A DNA stretch of 64,000 nucleotides. Origin: UBA7672 sp965279205 (lineage in GTDB: Bacteria; Pseudomonadota; Alphaproteobacteria; Caulobacterales; Hyphomonadaceae). The notes below the pieces were generated by a model. That model was not told the origin of the DNA. It saw nothing but the letters and a program-made list of their open reading frames with translations, and searched no databases. Made by a program: the position numbers and the translations under genes. The stretch is taken from positions 2,480,001 to 2,544,000 of the forward strand of contig OZ257144.1 in assembly GCA_965279205.1 (NCBI GenBank), read 5' to 3'. Positions 16,391 through 25,542 of this stretch are shown one piece after another (position 1 is the stretch's first letter; the number at the start of each line of letters is the position of its first letter).

Positions 16391-17881
16391 TCAGCTCGTC
16401 AGCGCGTAATCCATGTCCAGCTCGTCGGCTGCTTGCTGCAGCCTGCGCTCGACGGACTCCGACACAAGCGCGCGATAGGGCGCGGCGACCTTCAGGGACA
16501 GCGTATCGCCGTCGCAGGTGAGACGAGCGTGCTTCAGAAGCGCCGCGGAACGGCCGGAGAAGTCAGCCGCCAACCGCATCAATGCGCCAAGCGCGCGGGC
16601 GCGCCCAGCCGTGTCCGGGTCGAGCAGCTTCTCGCTGACATCATTGGCGACGCCCCGCTTGAAACGCGAGGAGACGGCCAGCGCCAGCGCAGCTCGATCC
16701 TTGTGGCTGAGACCCGGCAGAGGCGCGCGTGCGACAAGATCGAAGGCGAGATCCGCGCGATGATCCGGGTGCAGCAGCGCCCCGATATCCACCAGCCGGC
16801 AGGCTGCCGAAGACAGGCGCGCGTTCAACGTATATGGGGCCGTTTCATGGGCCCAATCAGACAGGGCGCGACCGAATTCGGCGGCGTGTTCATCGCCTGC
16901 AACGAGAGCATCAAGGCCCGCCTCAAGTGGATCTTCCAGCCGCTCTGAATCGTCGAGACTGTCGAAGATGATCCCCTCACGAACACCATAAGATGAGATC
17001 ATCACCGACTTGAACTTGCCGACATCCAGAACCGTTTTCAGAACAGCCGCGGCATATGGAATGGTGGCGGCGCGGCGCTTGGCGATCTCCTCGACCAGCG
17101 GAGCATGCTTCTTGGCCGTAACAAGTTCGCCGAGAAGCGTCGAGAGTTTGCCTGCATCCATCTCGTAGTTCTGCAGCATGTGGAGCGGAGCGCGCGTCAG
17201 CTCCATATGCAGCGTGCCGATGGAACGCCAGGCGCCGCCGACCGCGAAGAACACATCGCCGGACTTTTTCAGCTCGGGAGCGCTGGACAGAATGTCCTTT
17301 ACCTTGGCGAAGATCTTGTCCTCGTTGAACGAACCGCCATTGTCGAGCGCCAGCGGCCCGAGTGGATAGCTCGAACCGCCCTCATAGCGGCCACCCACAA
17401 GCCGGGCGAGTTCGAGACTGGAGCCGCCGAGATCACCCGCGACGCCATCAACGCCAGGCGTTCCCGCCAGAACGCCCTGGGCAGCAAAGCGCGCTTCGTC
17501 ATCGCCCGACAGCACGCGTAGCTGGACGCCGGTTTCCTTCTTCACCCGATCGACGAACTCCTTGCCATCCGATGCTTCGCGCACAGCAGCGGTGGCAAAC
17601 GGGAACAACGCCTCGACCCTCTGGGCGCGTGTGATCGAAGCGAAGCGCGACAGCGCGGCAACGGCCAGCTCGACGCCTTCCTTGTTCAGTTTTCCGGATG
17701 ACGCCATGCCCCGTCCGAGACCAGCGAGGACCTTCTCGTTGAACCGTGGCTGCATCGCACGGCCACGCACATCATAAACCACGAGACGGACTGAGTTGGA
17801 CCCGACATCCATCACGCCGACACGACGCCATCGCGCCGGCTTGTTGCTGGATCTGGACCGGGTTGCTGTAGCCGAACTCAT
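16391..17881 (-). CDS. ppx: Ppx/GppA exopolyphosphatase
   Basis: This 496-residue protein is a Ppx/GppA phosphatase of the ASKHA fold, hydrolysing terminal phosphate from polyphosphate (and possibly pppGpp). Key segments are the N-terminal MDVGSNSVRLVVYD phosphate loop, the PFATAAVREA motif, the GDDEARFAAQG stretch with its catalytic Glu, and the second loop GDLGGSSLEL. The C-terminal half is the helical HD-like domain. It follows ppk by 45 bp on the same strand, so synthesis and breakdown of polyphosphate are co-transcribed. Confidence 0.92.
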   Translation of the reverse strand: MSSATATRSRSSNKPARWRRVGVMDVGSNSVRLVVYDVRGRAMQPRFNEKVLAGLGRGMASSGKLNKEGVELAVAALSRFASITRAQRVEALFPFATAAVREASDGKEFVDRVKKETGVQLRVLSGDDEARFAAQGVLAGTPGVDGVAGDLGGSSLELARLVGGRYEGGSSYPLGPLALDNGGSFNEDKIFAKVKDILSSAPELKKSGDVFFAVGGAWRSIGTLHMELTRAPLHMLQNYEMDAGKLSTLLGELVTAKKHAPLVEEIAKRRAATIPYAAAVLKTVLDVGKFKSVMISSYGVREGIIFDSLDDSERLEDPLEAGLDALVAGDEHAAEFGRALSDWAHETAPYTLNARLSSAACRLVDIGALLHPDHRADLAFDLVARAPLPGLSHKDRAALALAVSSRFKRGVANDVSEKLLDPDTAGRARALGALMRLAADFSGRSAALLKHARLTCDGDTLSLKVAAPYRALVSESVERRLQQAADELDMDYALTS

Positions 17882-17926
17882 CAGCGGGCCTCTGGTCCCT
17901 TGTCGTCAGAGGCCTGACCGGTGAGA

Positions 17927-20122
17927 TCAGCCTCCTGGCTTAAGCTCAGGCGGCGTCGCCGCCCGGAGCGCACTGCCCCGGCCAGACAGGCTGGGGTTCT
18001 CGAGGAAGTAGTCGTGCGCCGAGAACGGCTGCTTGCCCTTCCGCGACGCGTTACGGGCATACCTTCCATCGGGGCGCAACGTCCAGCTTTGTGCGCGGTC
18101 ATTCAGGTTGGCCAGCATCACCTGGTCCAGCACCTGGTTGTGGACAGTCGGATTCTTGATCGGAGTCAGGGCTTCCACGCGCCGGTCGAGGTTCCGCTGC
18201 ATCCAGTCAGCCGACGTGATGAAAACCTTGGCTTCGTCCGACGGCAGGCCGTGGCCCGCGCCGAAGCAAACGATTCGCGAGTGCTCGAGGAAGCGGCCGA
18301 CGATGGACCGCACCTCGATATTGTCAGAGAGACCCGGGACACCGGGTCGCAGGCAGCAGATGCCGCGCACGATCAGCTGGATCGACACGCCTGACTGGCT
18401 GGCGCGATAAAGCGCGTCGATGACCTGCTCATCCACAAGCGCGTTAAGCTTGGCCCAGATCATCGCGGGGCGACCGGCTTTCGCATGGCCGATCTCGTCC
18501 TCGATCAGTCCCAGCAGGCGCTGACGCAGGTTCAGCGGCGAGATCGCCATTGCTTCCATCGTCTTCGGCTCGGAATAGCCCGTTACGAAATTGAAGAGCC
18601 GACCAGCGTCGCGGCCGATCACTTCATCCGCGGTGAACAGCGAGAGGTCGTCGTAGATGCGCGCAGTGATCGGGTGGTAGTTGCCGGTGCCCACGTGAGT
18701 GTAGGCGCGCAAAGCGCCCTGCTCGCGGCGGATCACAAGACTGACCTTGGCGTGCGTCTTCAGTTCGATGAAGCCGTAGACGACCTGGACGCCCGCACGC
18801 TCAAGATCGCGCGCGAGGCGAAGGTTGGCTTCCTCGTCGAAGCGCGCCTTCAGCTCCACCAGCGCAGTGACGTTCTTACCCGCCTCGGCAGCTTCGATCA
18901 GCGCTGCAACGATCGGTGAGTTCTTGGACGTACGATAAAGCGTCTGCTTCACGGCGACCACATCGGGATCACGCGCGGCCTGGAGCAGGAACTGTGCGAC
19001 CACGTCGAAGGACTCGTAGGGATGGTGGACAAGAATGTCCTTCACCCGGATGGAGGCGAAGATGTCGCCGCTGTGCTCGCGGATACGTTCCGGGAAGCGC
19101 GACTCGAACGGCTTGAACACAAGTTCGGGGCGATCATCGACGATCAGTTGACTGAGTTTTCCCATGCCCATAACGCCATCGACTTCGACGATGTCTGCGG
19201 GCTCGGCGCCGATTTCCTCGATGAAGAACGCCTTGAGATCATCAGGCGCATCGCGTTCGATCTTCAGGCGCACGATACGACCGCGACGGCGCTGCTTCAG
19301 CAGGATCTCGAACTCGCGCACGAGGTCTTCGGCTTCTTCCTCGATCTCGATATCGCTGTCGCGGATGATCCGCAGAACACAGCGGCCCTTCGAAACGCAA
19401 TCCGGAAACAACTCGGTCAGGAACAACGTAATGACGTTTTCCAGCGCGATGAAGCGGCGACCCTTGGGGCCTGCTGGCAATTCAAGGAAGCGCTCGACAT
19501 GGGTCGGGATCGGCACCAGAGCGCGCAGCTTTTCGCCATCGCTGGTGCGCGTCAGAGAGAACCCAACGGCAAAACCCTGGTTCGGCAGGAACGGGAACGG
19601 GTGTGAGGGATCGATCGCAAGCGGCGTGAGAACCGGAAACACGCGTTCGAGGAACTTCGCACGCAGCCACTCGCAATCGCCGTCGTTGAGGTCGGTCGCG
19701 TCAACGACGTCGAGCCCGGCCTTCTTCATCTCGCCCCGGATCTCGGTCCAGATGCGTTGCTGCTCCGAGATCAGCGTGTTGGCTTCCACACCGATGCGGT
19801 CGAGCTGTTGTTGCGCGGTCAGGCCATCGGAGCTGATGCGCGTGATGTTCGTGCGGGCCTGCTGGCGCAAACCGGCGACGCGCACCGAATAGAATTCGTC
19901 GAGGTTGGTGGCCGAGATGGACAGGAAGCGCAGGCGCTCCAGCAGCGGATGGCGAGGGTTCTCCGCCTCTTCCAGCACGCGCATGTTGAACTTCAGCCAC
20001 GATAGCTCGCGGTTGAAGAAGCGCTCCGGCGACGCCGTCAGCTGCGCCAGGGCGGCAGCCGCAGCTGCGGCTTCCTTGCCTTTCGGCGAGGTCTCGCGCG
20101 CGCGTTCGCTGCGGTCAGCCAT
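17927..20122 (-). CDS. ppk1: Polyphosphate kinase 1
   Basis: PPK1, 731 residues, makes polyphosphate from ATP reversibly. The N-terminal domain starts with FFNRELSWLKFNMRVLEEA. The PLD-like catalytic domains contain the phosphorylated-His region (ELKTHAKVSLVIR, with YTHVGTGNYHP just after) and a second HKD-like region (VFITSADWMQRNLDRRVEAL). ATG 20122 is the likely start; a TTG at 20140 adds six residues. The C-terminus after SAHDYFLENP is a short Pro/Ala tail. It is upstream of ppx and 105 bp downstream of hdaA. Confidence 0.96.
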   Translation of the reverse strand: MADRSERARETSPKGKEAAAAAAALAQLTASPERFFNRELSWLKFNMRVLEEAENPRHPLLERLRFLSISATNLDEFYSVRVAGLRQQARTNITRISSDGLTAQQQLDRIGVEANTLISEQQRIWTEIRGEMKKAGLDVVDATDLNDGDCEWLRAKFLERVFPVLTPLAIDPSHPFPFLPNQGFAVGFSLTRTSDGEKLRALVPIPTHVERFLELPAGPKGRRFIALENVITLFLTELFPDCVSKGRCVLRIIRDSDIEIEEEAEDLVREFEILLKQRRRGRIVRLKIERDAPDDLKAFFIEEIGAEPADIVEVDGVMGMGKLSQLIVDDRPELVFKPFESRFPERIREHSGDIFASIRVKDILVHHPYESFDVVAQFLLQAARDPDVVAVKQTLYRTSKNSPIVAALIEAAEAGKNVTALVELKARFDEEANLRLARDLERAGVQVVYGFIELKTHAKVSLVIRREQGALRAYTHVGTGNYHPITARIYDDLSLFTADEVIGRDAGRLFNFVTGYSEPKTMEAMAISPLNLRQRLLGLIEDEIGHAKAGRPAMIWAKLNALVDEQVIDALYRASQSGVSIQLIVRGICCLRPGVPGLSDNIEVRSIVGRFLEHSRIVCFGAGHGLPSDEAKVFITSADWMQRNLDRRVEALTPIKNPTVHNQVLDQVMLANLNDRAQSWTLRPDGRYARNASRKGKQPFSAHDYFLENPSLSGRGSALRAATPPELKPGG

Positions 20123-20227
20123 GTCCGCTTGGTCCACCAAATCACCAGGTTTCTGCCGGTCTGACGCCGGTCATGAAAAACCTGCTTAACACCAATATAT
20201 TACGGATGTTTTGCAGCCTGCGAAGGC

Positions 20228-20911
20228 TCAGCCGGGATCCATTCCCAAGGCTACCAGCACGGCCCGGGCTGCCCGGAGGGTTTCGGCTCGGCCGGGGGTG
20301 CGCTCAATCTGGTCGGCTACCTGCCCCACGGCGCCCCAGGATCGCTCCATCCTTTGCGCAAGGTAAGCCACGGATTCATCAGGTAAAATCAGGTGTCGGC
20401 GGGCGCATTCCTCGCGCAATCGTAAAGCAAGTGTTGCATCGTCCGGCCCCTCAATCCGGGCAACCGGCATAGCCGTCAGGCGGGAGCGGAGGTCGGGCGG
20501 GCTGGAATGCCAGCCGGCCGGGTCATTGACCCCCGCCAGAAGCACCGGCGCTCCACGGTCCCGGCAGAGGTTGAGGGCGGCCAGCAGGCCCAGACCGTCT
20601 CGCGGCGCATCGGCATCGTCGATGGCGAGGGCCGAAACGGTCAACCGCGAGATCTCGTCGATCCCGGCCGCGGCCAGCGCTTCGCCGCTGACGACGGCGG
20701 CGCCTGTGTCGGTCGCCCAGAGGCGCAGCAAGCGCGTCTTGCCGGCGAAGGGATCACCTACGAGCGCCAGCTGCCCGCCTGGCCACTGCTTCCACCGGCG
20801 CAAGGCCGCGAGAGCCGCCCGATAGGGTTCGGTCTCGATCAGCGGTCGTTGATCCGGATCGATACGGGGGAAATCCAGCAGCAGCTGTCCGCTGGAAGAA
20901 GGCGTCGTCAT
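20228..20911 (-). CDS. hdaA: HdaA, DnaA-inactivator AAA+ protein
   Basis: HdaA, 227 residues, is the Hda homologue that, with the DNA-bound sliding clamp, stimulates DnaA-ATP hydrolysis after initiation. The N-terminal GQLLLDF motif at residues 8-14 fits a beta-clamp-binding peptide. The AAA+ core has a modified P-loop (VGDPFAGKTRLL), a Walker B-like LAIDDAD, and a lid domain ending the protein. ATG 20911 overlaps the DUF2066 stop by 4 bp (ATGA). A TTG at 20941 would add ten residues before the clamp motif and is less likely. In Caulobacter HdaA restrains replication initiation. Confidence 0.93.
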   Translation of the reverse strand: MTTPSSSGQLLLDFPRIDPDQRPLIETEPYRAALAALRRWKQWPGGQLALVGDPFAGKTRLLRLWATDTGAAVVSGEALAAAGIDEISRLTVSALAIDDADAPRDGLGLLAALNLCRDRGAPVLLAGVNDPAGWHSSPPDLRSRLTAMPVARIEGPDDATLALRLREECARRHLILPDESVAYLAQRMERSWGAVGQVADQIERTPGRAETLRAARAVLVALGMDPG

Positions 20912-21954
20912 TGTTGCTGCGTGGAGACCTGAAGGACCCAAGTGTCGCCAGCGTTGCGCAGATCGATGCCACGCGAACGCAGGTCAGCCACCAACTGCTC
21001 TGATCGGCCGGCATAGGTGAAGGTCAGATCGGCGCCGGCGTTGGACAGGGATTCGATGTTGAGCCCGCTGATCAACCGTGACCCTTCGAGGCTCCTCCGG
21101 ATCTTCACCCATTCGCCAATGCTGGTGAAGCTTGCGATCAGGGAGACGCTCGCCGAGCCCGACGTGCGAACGATCGATGCCATCTTCCAGGCTCGTTCCA
21201 TCTCGAGCACAGCGCCACGCTGCGCCGCCGCCAGATCACCGAACGGGCCTGCAAGGCCCATATTCGGATCGGGAATACCGGTACGCATATCAACGAGGCG
21301 AACATAGTATTGGCCGCTCTGCGTGTAGACTTCGGCGATCACGCCGTGATCGGCTTTGAGCGAGGTCAGCTCTTCCTGGATTTCCATCCATTGCGGACGA
21401 CGGTTCCAAGCTTCGCCTGAGGCGACATAGGGCGTCAGCACGGTGTCGTCGCTCTTGGCAGAGGTCTGCCCATTCACGGTCTGCTGCCACTGGGCGGCCC
21501 ACGCCTTGGGATCGATGCCGGCCGCAGCAACAGGAACGATCATCGCAAGTGAGGCCTGCGTGTCGACGTAGGGAACGCCCTTCGACTCCAGATACGCACG
21601 CACTTCGCTTTCGCGGTAGGACCAGGTGACGACGCCCGTCGACCGGACCCCACCTGCTACTGAAGAGGTTTTCTGTTCAACCTGAGTGATCGACCCTTTG
21701 AAGAACCGCGATACCTCGGTGGCATCCAGCGGGGAGCGCGCGGCGTTTCGATCCTCGGGCAAGGTCAGGCGTTCGATAAGGCGCTGGGCGCCAGTTATCC
21801 GCGCTTCGGCCGTGCCCTGTTGCGTAGCAAGCGGCGCGCTGGGCGCCACCTTGTCGACCACGATGTCCTTCACCCGATAGGGGTCGGCGAAGGCCACCCC
21901 GGCGAGGACCACGGAAGCGGCAAAAGCCGTTGCGAATCTGGCGATTTGTTTCAT
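20908..21954 (-). CDS. DUF2066 exported protein
   Basis: This 348-residue protein has a signal peptide (about 1-24, cleaved near AFA). The mature N-terminal half matches DUF2066 (YRVKDIVVDKVAPSAP, RLTLPEDRNAA, RESEVRAYLESKGVPYV). The C-terminal half (about 200-345) is less conserved and may hold small alpha/beta repeats. Function is unknown. The family often precedes hda in alpha- and gammaproteobacteria, and here the 4-bp stop/start overlap implies coupled translation. ATG 21954 is chosen because the signal peptide begins there; the frame is open upstream to 22527 through the purM region, which is antisense noise. Confidence 0.85.
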   Translation of the reverse strand: MKQIARFATAFAASVVLAGVAFADPYRVKDIVVDKVAPSAPLATQQGTAEARITGAQRLIERLTLPEDRNAARSPLDATEVSRFFKGSITQVEQKTSSVAGGVRSTGVVTWSYRESEVRAYLESKGVPYVDTQASLAMIVPVAAAGIDPKAWAAQWQQTVNGQTSAKSDDTVLTPYVASGEAWNRRPQWMEIQEELTSLKADHGVIAEVYTQSGQYYVRLVDMRTGIPDPNMGLAGPFGDLAAAQRGAVLEMERAWKMASIVRTSGSASVSLIASFTSIGEWVKIRRSLEGSRLISGLNIESLSNAGADLTFTYAGRSEQLVADLRSRGIDLRNAGDTWVLQVSTQQQ

Positions 21955-22056
21955 GGCGGCGGAACGTAGCAGCGGCTTCCGGCCATTGTAAGGCAGGTTG
22001 TGCATGACCATTGTGTCAGGCTGGCTTGAGCCATTTTCGCATGTTACTGCCCGCCC

Positions 22057-23088
22057 ATGAGTGGCCCAGATTCCAGCAAACCCCTGACCTATCGAGACGC
22101 AGGCGTCGACATCGACGCTGGGGAGGCGTTGGTCGACGCGATCAAGCCGATGGCTGCCTCGACCAAACGTCCGGGGGCGGATGGATCGCTCGGCGGGTTC
22201 GGCGGGTTGTTCGATCTCAAGGCGGCCGGCTTCAAGGATCCGGTACTCGTTTCGGGAACGGATGGAGTTGGCACCAAGCTGATGCTGGCTTTCGCCACGA
22301 ACCGGCATGAGACGATCGGCATCGACCTTGTCGCCATGTGCGTGAACGACGTGCTGGCCCAGGGAGCGGAACCGCTGTTCTTTCTCGACTATTTCGCGAC
22401 AGGGAAACTGGAAACAGGCGTTGCCGCCAAGGTGGTTTCCGGAATCGCCGAAGGCTGCCGTCAGGCCGGCTGCACGCTGGTGGGCGGCGAGACGGCGGAA
22501 ATGCCGGGGATGTATTCGGCGGGGCACTACGACCTCGCTGGTTTCGTGGTCGGCGCTGTCGAGCGGACCGATGTGCTGCCGCGTACAACCGAGATGAAGG
22601 CGGACGACACGTTGATTGCCCTACCCTCGTCGGGCCCGCACTCGAATGGCTATTCGCTGGTCCGGCGCATCGTCGAGCGGACCGGACTTGGCTGGGATGA
22701 CTGCGCGCCGTTCGATGCATCGAAGAAGCTTGGCGAAGCACTGCTTGCCCCGACAAGGATCTACGTGCGATCGCTGCTGGCGCTGATCCGCAACAAGCGG
22801 ATCAAGGGGCTGGCGCACATCACGGGCGGCGGGCTCACCGAAAATGCTCCGCGCATGTGTCCGGATCATCTTGTGCCGAAGATCGACTATTCGGCGTGGA
22901 AGCTTCCTCCCGTGTTTGACTGGCTCCAGCGGGCTGGCTCTGTGTCGGACGAGGAAATGCGGCGCACGTTCAACTGTGGCGTCGGCATTGTGCTGGCGGT
23001 TGAACCGGCGGTGGCTGCTCCCCTGATGGAGCGGCTGATCAATGAGGGCGAGGCGCCGTTCGTCATCGGCGAACTGGCGAACGCGTGA
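22057..23088 (+). CDS. purM: Phosphoribosylformylglycinamidine cyclo-ligase
   Basis: PurM (AIR synthetase), 343 residues, closes the imidazole ring in purine synthesis using ATP. Conserved segments are YRDAGVDIDAG at the start, SGTDGVGTKLMLA, the GIDLVAMCVNDVLAQGAEPLFFLDYFATGKL active-site stretch (in pieces), the GGETAEMPGMY motif and ITGGGLTENAPR. Length is normal. It runs divergently from DUF2066 with a 102-bp spacer, and purN starts at an overlapping GTG at its 3' end. Confidence 0.97.
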   Translation: MSGPDSSKPLTYRDAGVDIDAGEALVDAIKPMAASTKRPGADGSLGGFGGLFDLKAAGFKDPVLVSGTDGVGTKLMLAFATNRHETIGIDLVAMCVNDVLAQGAEPLFFLDYFATGKLETGVAAKVVSGIAEGCRQAGCTLVGGETAEMPGMYSAGHYDLAGFVVGAVERTDVLPRTTEMKADDTLIALPSSGPHSNGYSLVRRIVERTGLGWDDCAPFDASKKLGEALLAPTRIYVRSLLALIRNKRIKGLAHITGGGLTENAPRMCPDHLVPKIDYSAWKLPPVFDWLQRAGSVSDEEMRRTFNCGVGIVLAVEPAVAAPLMERLINEGEAPFVIGELANA

Positions 23089-23723
23089 CGCGCAAGAAAC
23101 TCGGTATCCTGATTTCGGGACGCGGGTCCAACATGGAAGCGCTGCTGAAGGCGGCGCGTGATCCAGACTGGCCGCTCGAGCCGGTTGTCGTGCTCTCCAA
23201 CAAGCCCGGCGTCGGCGGCCTGGAACGGGCGGCGAGCTATGGCGTGCCGACGGCGACCGTGGATCACAAGCTGTTCGGCAAGGACCGCGAGGCGTTTGAG
23301 CGCGCGGTCGATGCTGAACTCAAGAAGTCTGGCGTCGAGCTGATTGCACTCGCTGGTTTCATGCGTGTGCTGACGCCGTGGTTCGTGAATGAATGGGCCG
23401 GGCGGCTGATCAACATTCATCCGTCGCTGCTTCCGAAGTATCCGGGCGTCGATACGCACGAGCGCTGTCTTGAAGCTGGCGACCTCGTTCACGGTTGCAC
23501 GGTTCATCAGGTGACGAGCGGCGTGGATGAAGGTCCGGCGATCGGGTCGGCAGAGATTGATGTCGCGGCTGGCGACACGGCCGAGACGCTTGCGGCCCGC
23601 GTGCTGAAGGCCGAGCACCTGCTCTATCCGCGTTGCCTCGCGGCGGTTGCCCGCAACAGCGGGACGCGGAGACGCGACGATGTTGTAGTGGATGGCGTCA
23701 CAGTGCGGCTCTACGCACCATAA
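23085..23723 (+). CDS. purN: Phosphoribosylglycinamide formyltransferase
   Basis: PurN (GART), 212 residues, transfers formyl from 10-formyltetrahydrofolate to glycinamide ribonucleotide. The phosphate loop ISGRGSNMEAL, the LAGFMRVLTPWFV strand, catalytic INIHPSLLP (Asn and His) and the later DEGPAIG Asp are intact. It starts with GTG 23085, overlapping the purM stop by 4 bp. It catalyses an earlier step than PurM, but the purM-purN pair is the usual operon. Confidence 0.96.
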   Translation: MTRKKLGILISGRGSNMEALLKAARDPDWPLEPVVVLSNKPGVGGLERAASYGVPTATVDHKLFGKDREAFERAVDAELKKSGVELIALAGFMRVLTPWFVNEWAGRLINIHPSLLPKYPGVDTHERCLEAGDLVHGCTVHQVTSGVDEGPAIGSAEIDVAAGDTAETLAARVLKAEHLLYPRCLAAVARNSGTRRRDDVVVDGVTVRLYAP

Positions 23724-23758
23724 GCGCGGGAGCACGATCTCGCCCACACAGCTTGATA

Positions 23759-24520
23759 CTAGCCCTTGTTGAACACCGGCTTCCGCTTTTCGCGGAAGGC
23801 GGCGAAGGCTTCGGCGGCTTCGGCGGTGCGGAGGCGCTGGCCGAAGACTTCGCTTTCGGCCTGGATCGCCGCGAGCATGGCTGGCGTGTTGCGCATCAGC
23901 TTCTTGGTGGCCATCAGCGCGCCGAGAGGTTTCTCGGCGACCTTGCGGGCGCCTTCGCGTGCGGCAGCGATGACTTCGCCAGCGGGAACAACGGCGTTGG
24001 CGATGCGCAGGTCATAGGCCTGCTGGCCGGTAAGCACTTCGCCAAGCGCGAACATTTCGAACGCGCGCGCGTGGCCGATACGGGCCGGCAGCAGCAGGGA
24101 GGACGCAGCTTCAGGAACGAGAGCGAGGTTGACGAAGGGCGTCGTCAGTTTTGCATCCGGAGCGACGTAAACGAGATCGCAATGGAGCAGCATGGTGGTG
24201 CCGACGCCAACCGCGACGCCGCGCACGCCGGCGACCAGCGGCTTGTCGAACTTGGCGATCGTCGTGATGAAGCGACCACCCTGCGGCTCCTCTCCACCGC
24301 CGGCCACGGCAGCAAACACGCTGAGATCGTTGCCAGCGGTGAAGGCGTCGCTTTCAGAGGTGATCAGAGCAACGCGGATCGATGGATCAGCGGAGCATTT
24401 CTCCAGCGCCTCGGCGGCGCCGCGATACATGTCATTGGTGAGCGCATTCTTCTTCTCGGGCCGGTTCCAGGTGATTTCCATTACACCGTCTTCGACTTTG
24501 ATTTTCAGATGCTCGGTCAT
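23759..24520 (-). CDS. Enoyl-CoA hydratase/isomerase family protein
   Basis: This 253-residue crotonase-fold protein binds acyl-CoA through an oxyanion hole. The first oxyanion segment is FTAGNDLSVF and the second is VAVGVGTTMLLHCDLVY. LVPEAASSLLLP carries one acidic catalytic candidate (Glu). The second hydratase Glu is replaced in the VGVGTT segment, so isomerase or another crotonase activity is as likely as hydration. ATG 24520 is favoured; two extra residues are possible from 24526. It converges on purN with 35 bp between. Confidence 0.9.
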   Translation of the reverse strand: MTEHLKIKVEDGVMEITWNRPEKKNALTNDMYRGAAEALEKCSADPSIRVALITSESDAFTAGNDLSVFAAVAGGGEEPQGGRFITTIAKFDKPLVAGVRGVAVGVGTTMLLHCDLVYVAPDAKLTTPFVNLALVPEAASSLLLPARIGHARAFEMFALGEVLTGQQAYDLRIANAVVPAGEVIAAAREGARKVAEKPLGALMATKKLMRNTPAMLAAIQAESEVFGQRLRTAEAAEAFAAFREKRKPVFNKG

Positions 24521-24580
24521 GCGCAATGCTCCTTCAACGGAAGCATTGGTAGCGATCCTGACGCTGGAGGAAAGGCGCCG

Positions 24581-25051
24581 CTACGGAACTTCTTTTACCC
24601 GCGTGAACGCGAGACGGTTGCCGCGAGCGACGTAGAACATGTCGAAATTGTCGGCGTCGATCGAACCCAGTTCGTAGAAGAAGGTGGCGTTGGCGCCCTT
24701 TACTTCCAGATAGGTCGAGGTTGGTGTGAAGACATTTCCTGTCGTGCCGGCCGGTGCATCCGAGCCAGCGAAGGCGCGCCAGGCCGAGACTTCGTGGACG
24801 GGCGGGTCGATCACATAGTCTTCCGTCCATCTGCCTTCGGCTGTGATGGTGAGTGTGGACTTGGCGTCGTCGGCGGACTGCCACTTGCCAGCGAGCTTCG
24901 CTGCAACCTCCGCCGGCGGAACGTTCACGACATCAGCCGCCGTCACTGCAGCGGGCGCGGTGGCGGCGCCGGGTTCGGCAAGCGTGGGCGATTTCGGGTT
25001 GCAGCCCGTCGTGAACAGGAGCGCGAATACCGACAGCACGGCGATGCGCAT
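24581..25051 (-). CDS. Lipoprotein of unknown function
   Basis: This 156-residue protein has an N-terminal hydrophobic stretch ending in LFTTGC, a lipobox, so it should be lipidated at Cys17. An Ala/Pro-rich linker (about 25-45) leads to a small beta-rich domain (LAGKWQSADDAKSTLTITAEGRW) that resembles lipocalin-like or copper-resistance-like single-domain lipoproteins. I do not recognise a family. It sits between an enoyl-CoA hydratase and a GNAT gene on the same strand. Confidence 0.7.
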   Translation of the reverse strand: MRIAVLSVFALLFTTGCNPKSPTLAEPGAATAPAAVTAADVVNVPPAEVAAKLAGKWQSADDAKSTLTITAEGRWTEDYVIDPPVHEVSAWRAFAGSDAPAGTTGNVFTPTSTYLEVKGANATFFYELGSIDADNFDMFYVARGNRLAFTRVKEVP

Positions 25052-25082
25052 GGAGAACTCCTGCTTCAGGCGGCGGCTGGCG

Positions 25083-25436
25083 TCAGAATACCAAACTGCG
25101 CTTCATCACCGACACGGGGCCGTGCGGCGTGTTGGTTACGCTGGACGGCTTGAAGCCGCACTTGGCGTAGAAGGGCACCGAGCGCGGATTGGCGTTGGCG
25201 ACGAGAAGGCTTGCTTCGATCGCGGTGGCGAACTGCGCCGCTTCTTCCACCAGCTTGCGGCCGATGCCGCCGCGCCAGAGATCCGGTTCAACGAAGGGGC
25301 CATCGAGATCGGCATTGCCGTCATCGCGCGGCACGACCACGGCGAAGCCCGCGGGCGCGCCCCAGTGTTCGAACACGATGACAAGGCCAGCGGCGATCTG
25401 TTCCGGCGGCAGTTGCAGCATCTCGGGATGCTGCAT
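25083..25436 (-). CDS. GNAT family N-acetyltransferase (start uncertain)
   Basis: The 117-residue frame from ATG 25436 contains a GNAT core: GFAVVVPRDD, the FVEPDLWRGGIGRKLVEEA acetyl-CoA loop (R/Q-x-x-G-x-G/A type) and NPRSVPFYAKCGF. GNATs of this type usually begin about 35 residues earlier. The same frame is open upstream to a TAG at about 25550 and encodes plausible family residues (RPAHPSERKALEELQRRASL), yet it has no ATG, GTG or TTG there. Either the protein starts at 25436 in a shortened form, or an unusual start codon is used. It follows ndk on the same strand. Confidence 0.75.
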   Translation of the reverse strand: MQHPEMLQLPPEQIAAGLVIVFEHWGAPAGFAVVVPRDDGNADLDGPFVEPDLWRGGIGRKLVEEAAQFATAIEASLLVANANPRSVPFYAKCGFKPSSVTNTPHGPVSVMKRSLVF

Positions 25437-25542
25437 CTGTTCAGGCCGGCTGGCGTCCCACTTCAGTGACGCTCGACGCTGCAGCTCCTCGAGCGCTTTG
25501 CGCTCGGAGGGATGCGCGGGGCGGAACTGGTGTTTGATCGGA

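Noticed and set aside
16378..16392. Palindrome GAGGTCT-G-AGACCTC between the rnd and ppx stops
   Set aside because: A 7-bp arm with one-base spacer cannot form a stable hairpin and has no T-run. Probably chance.
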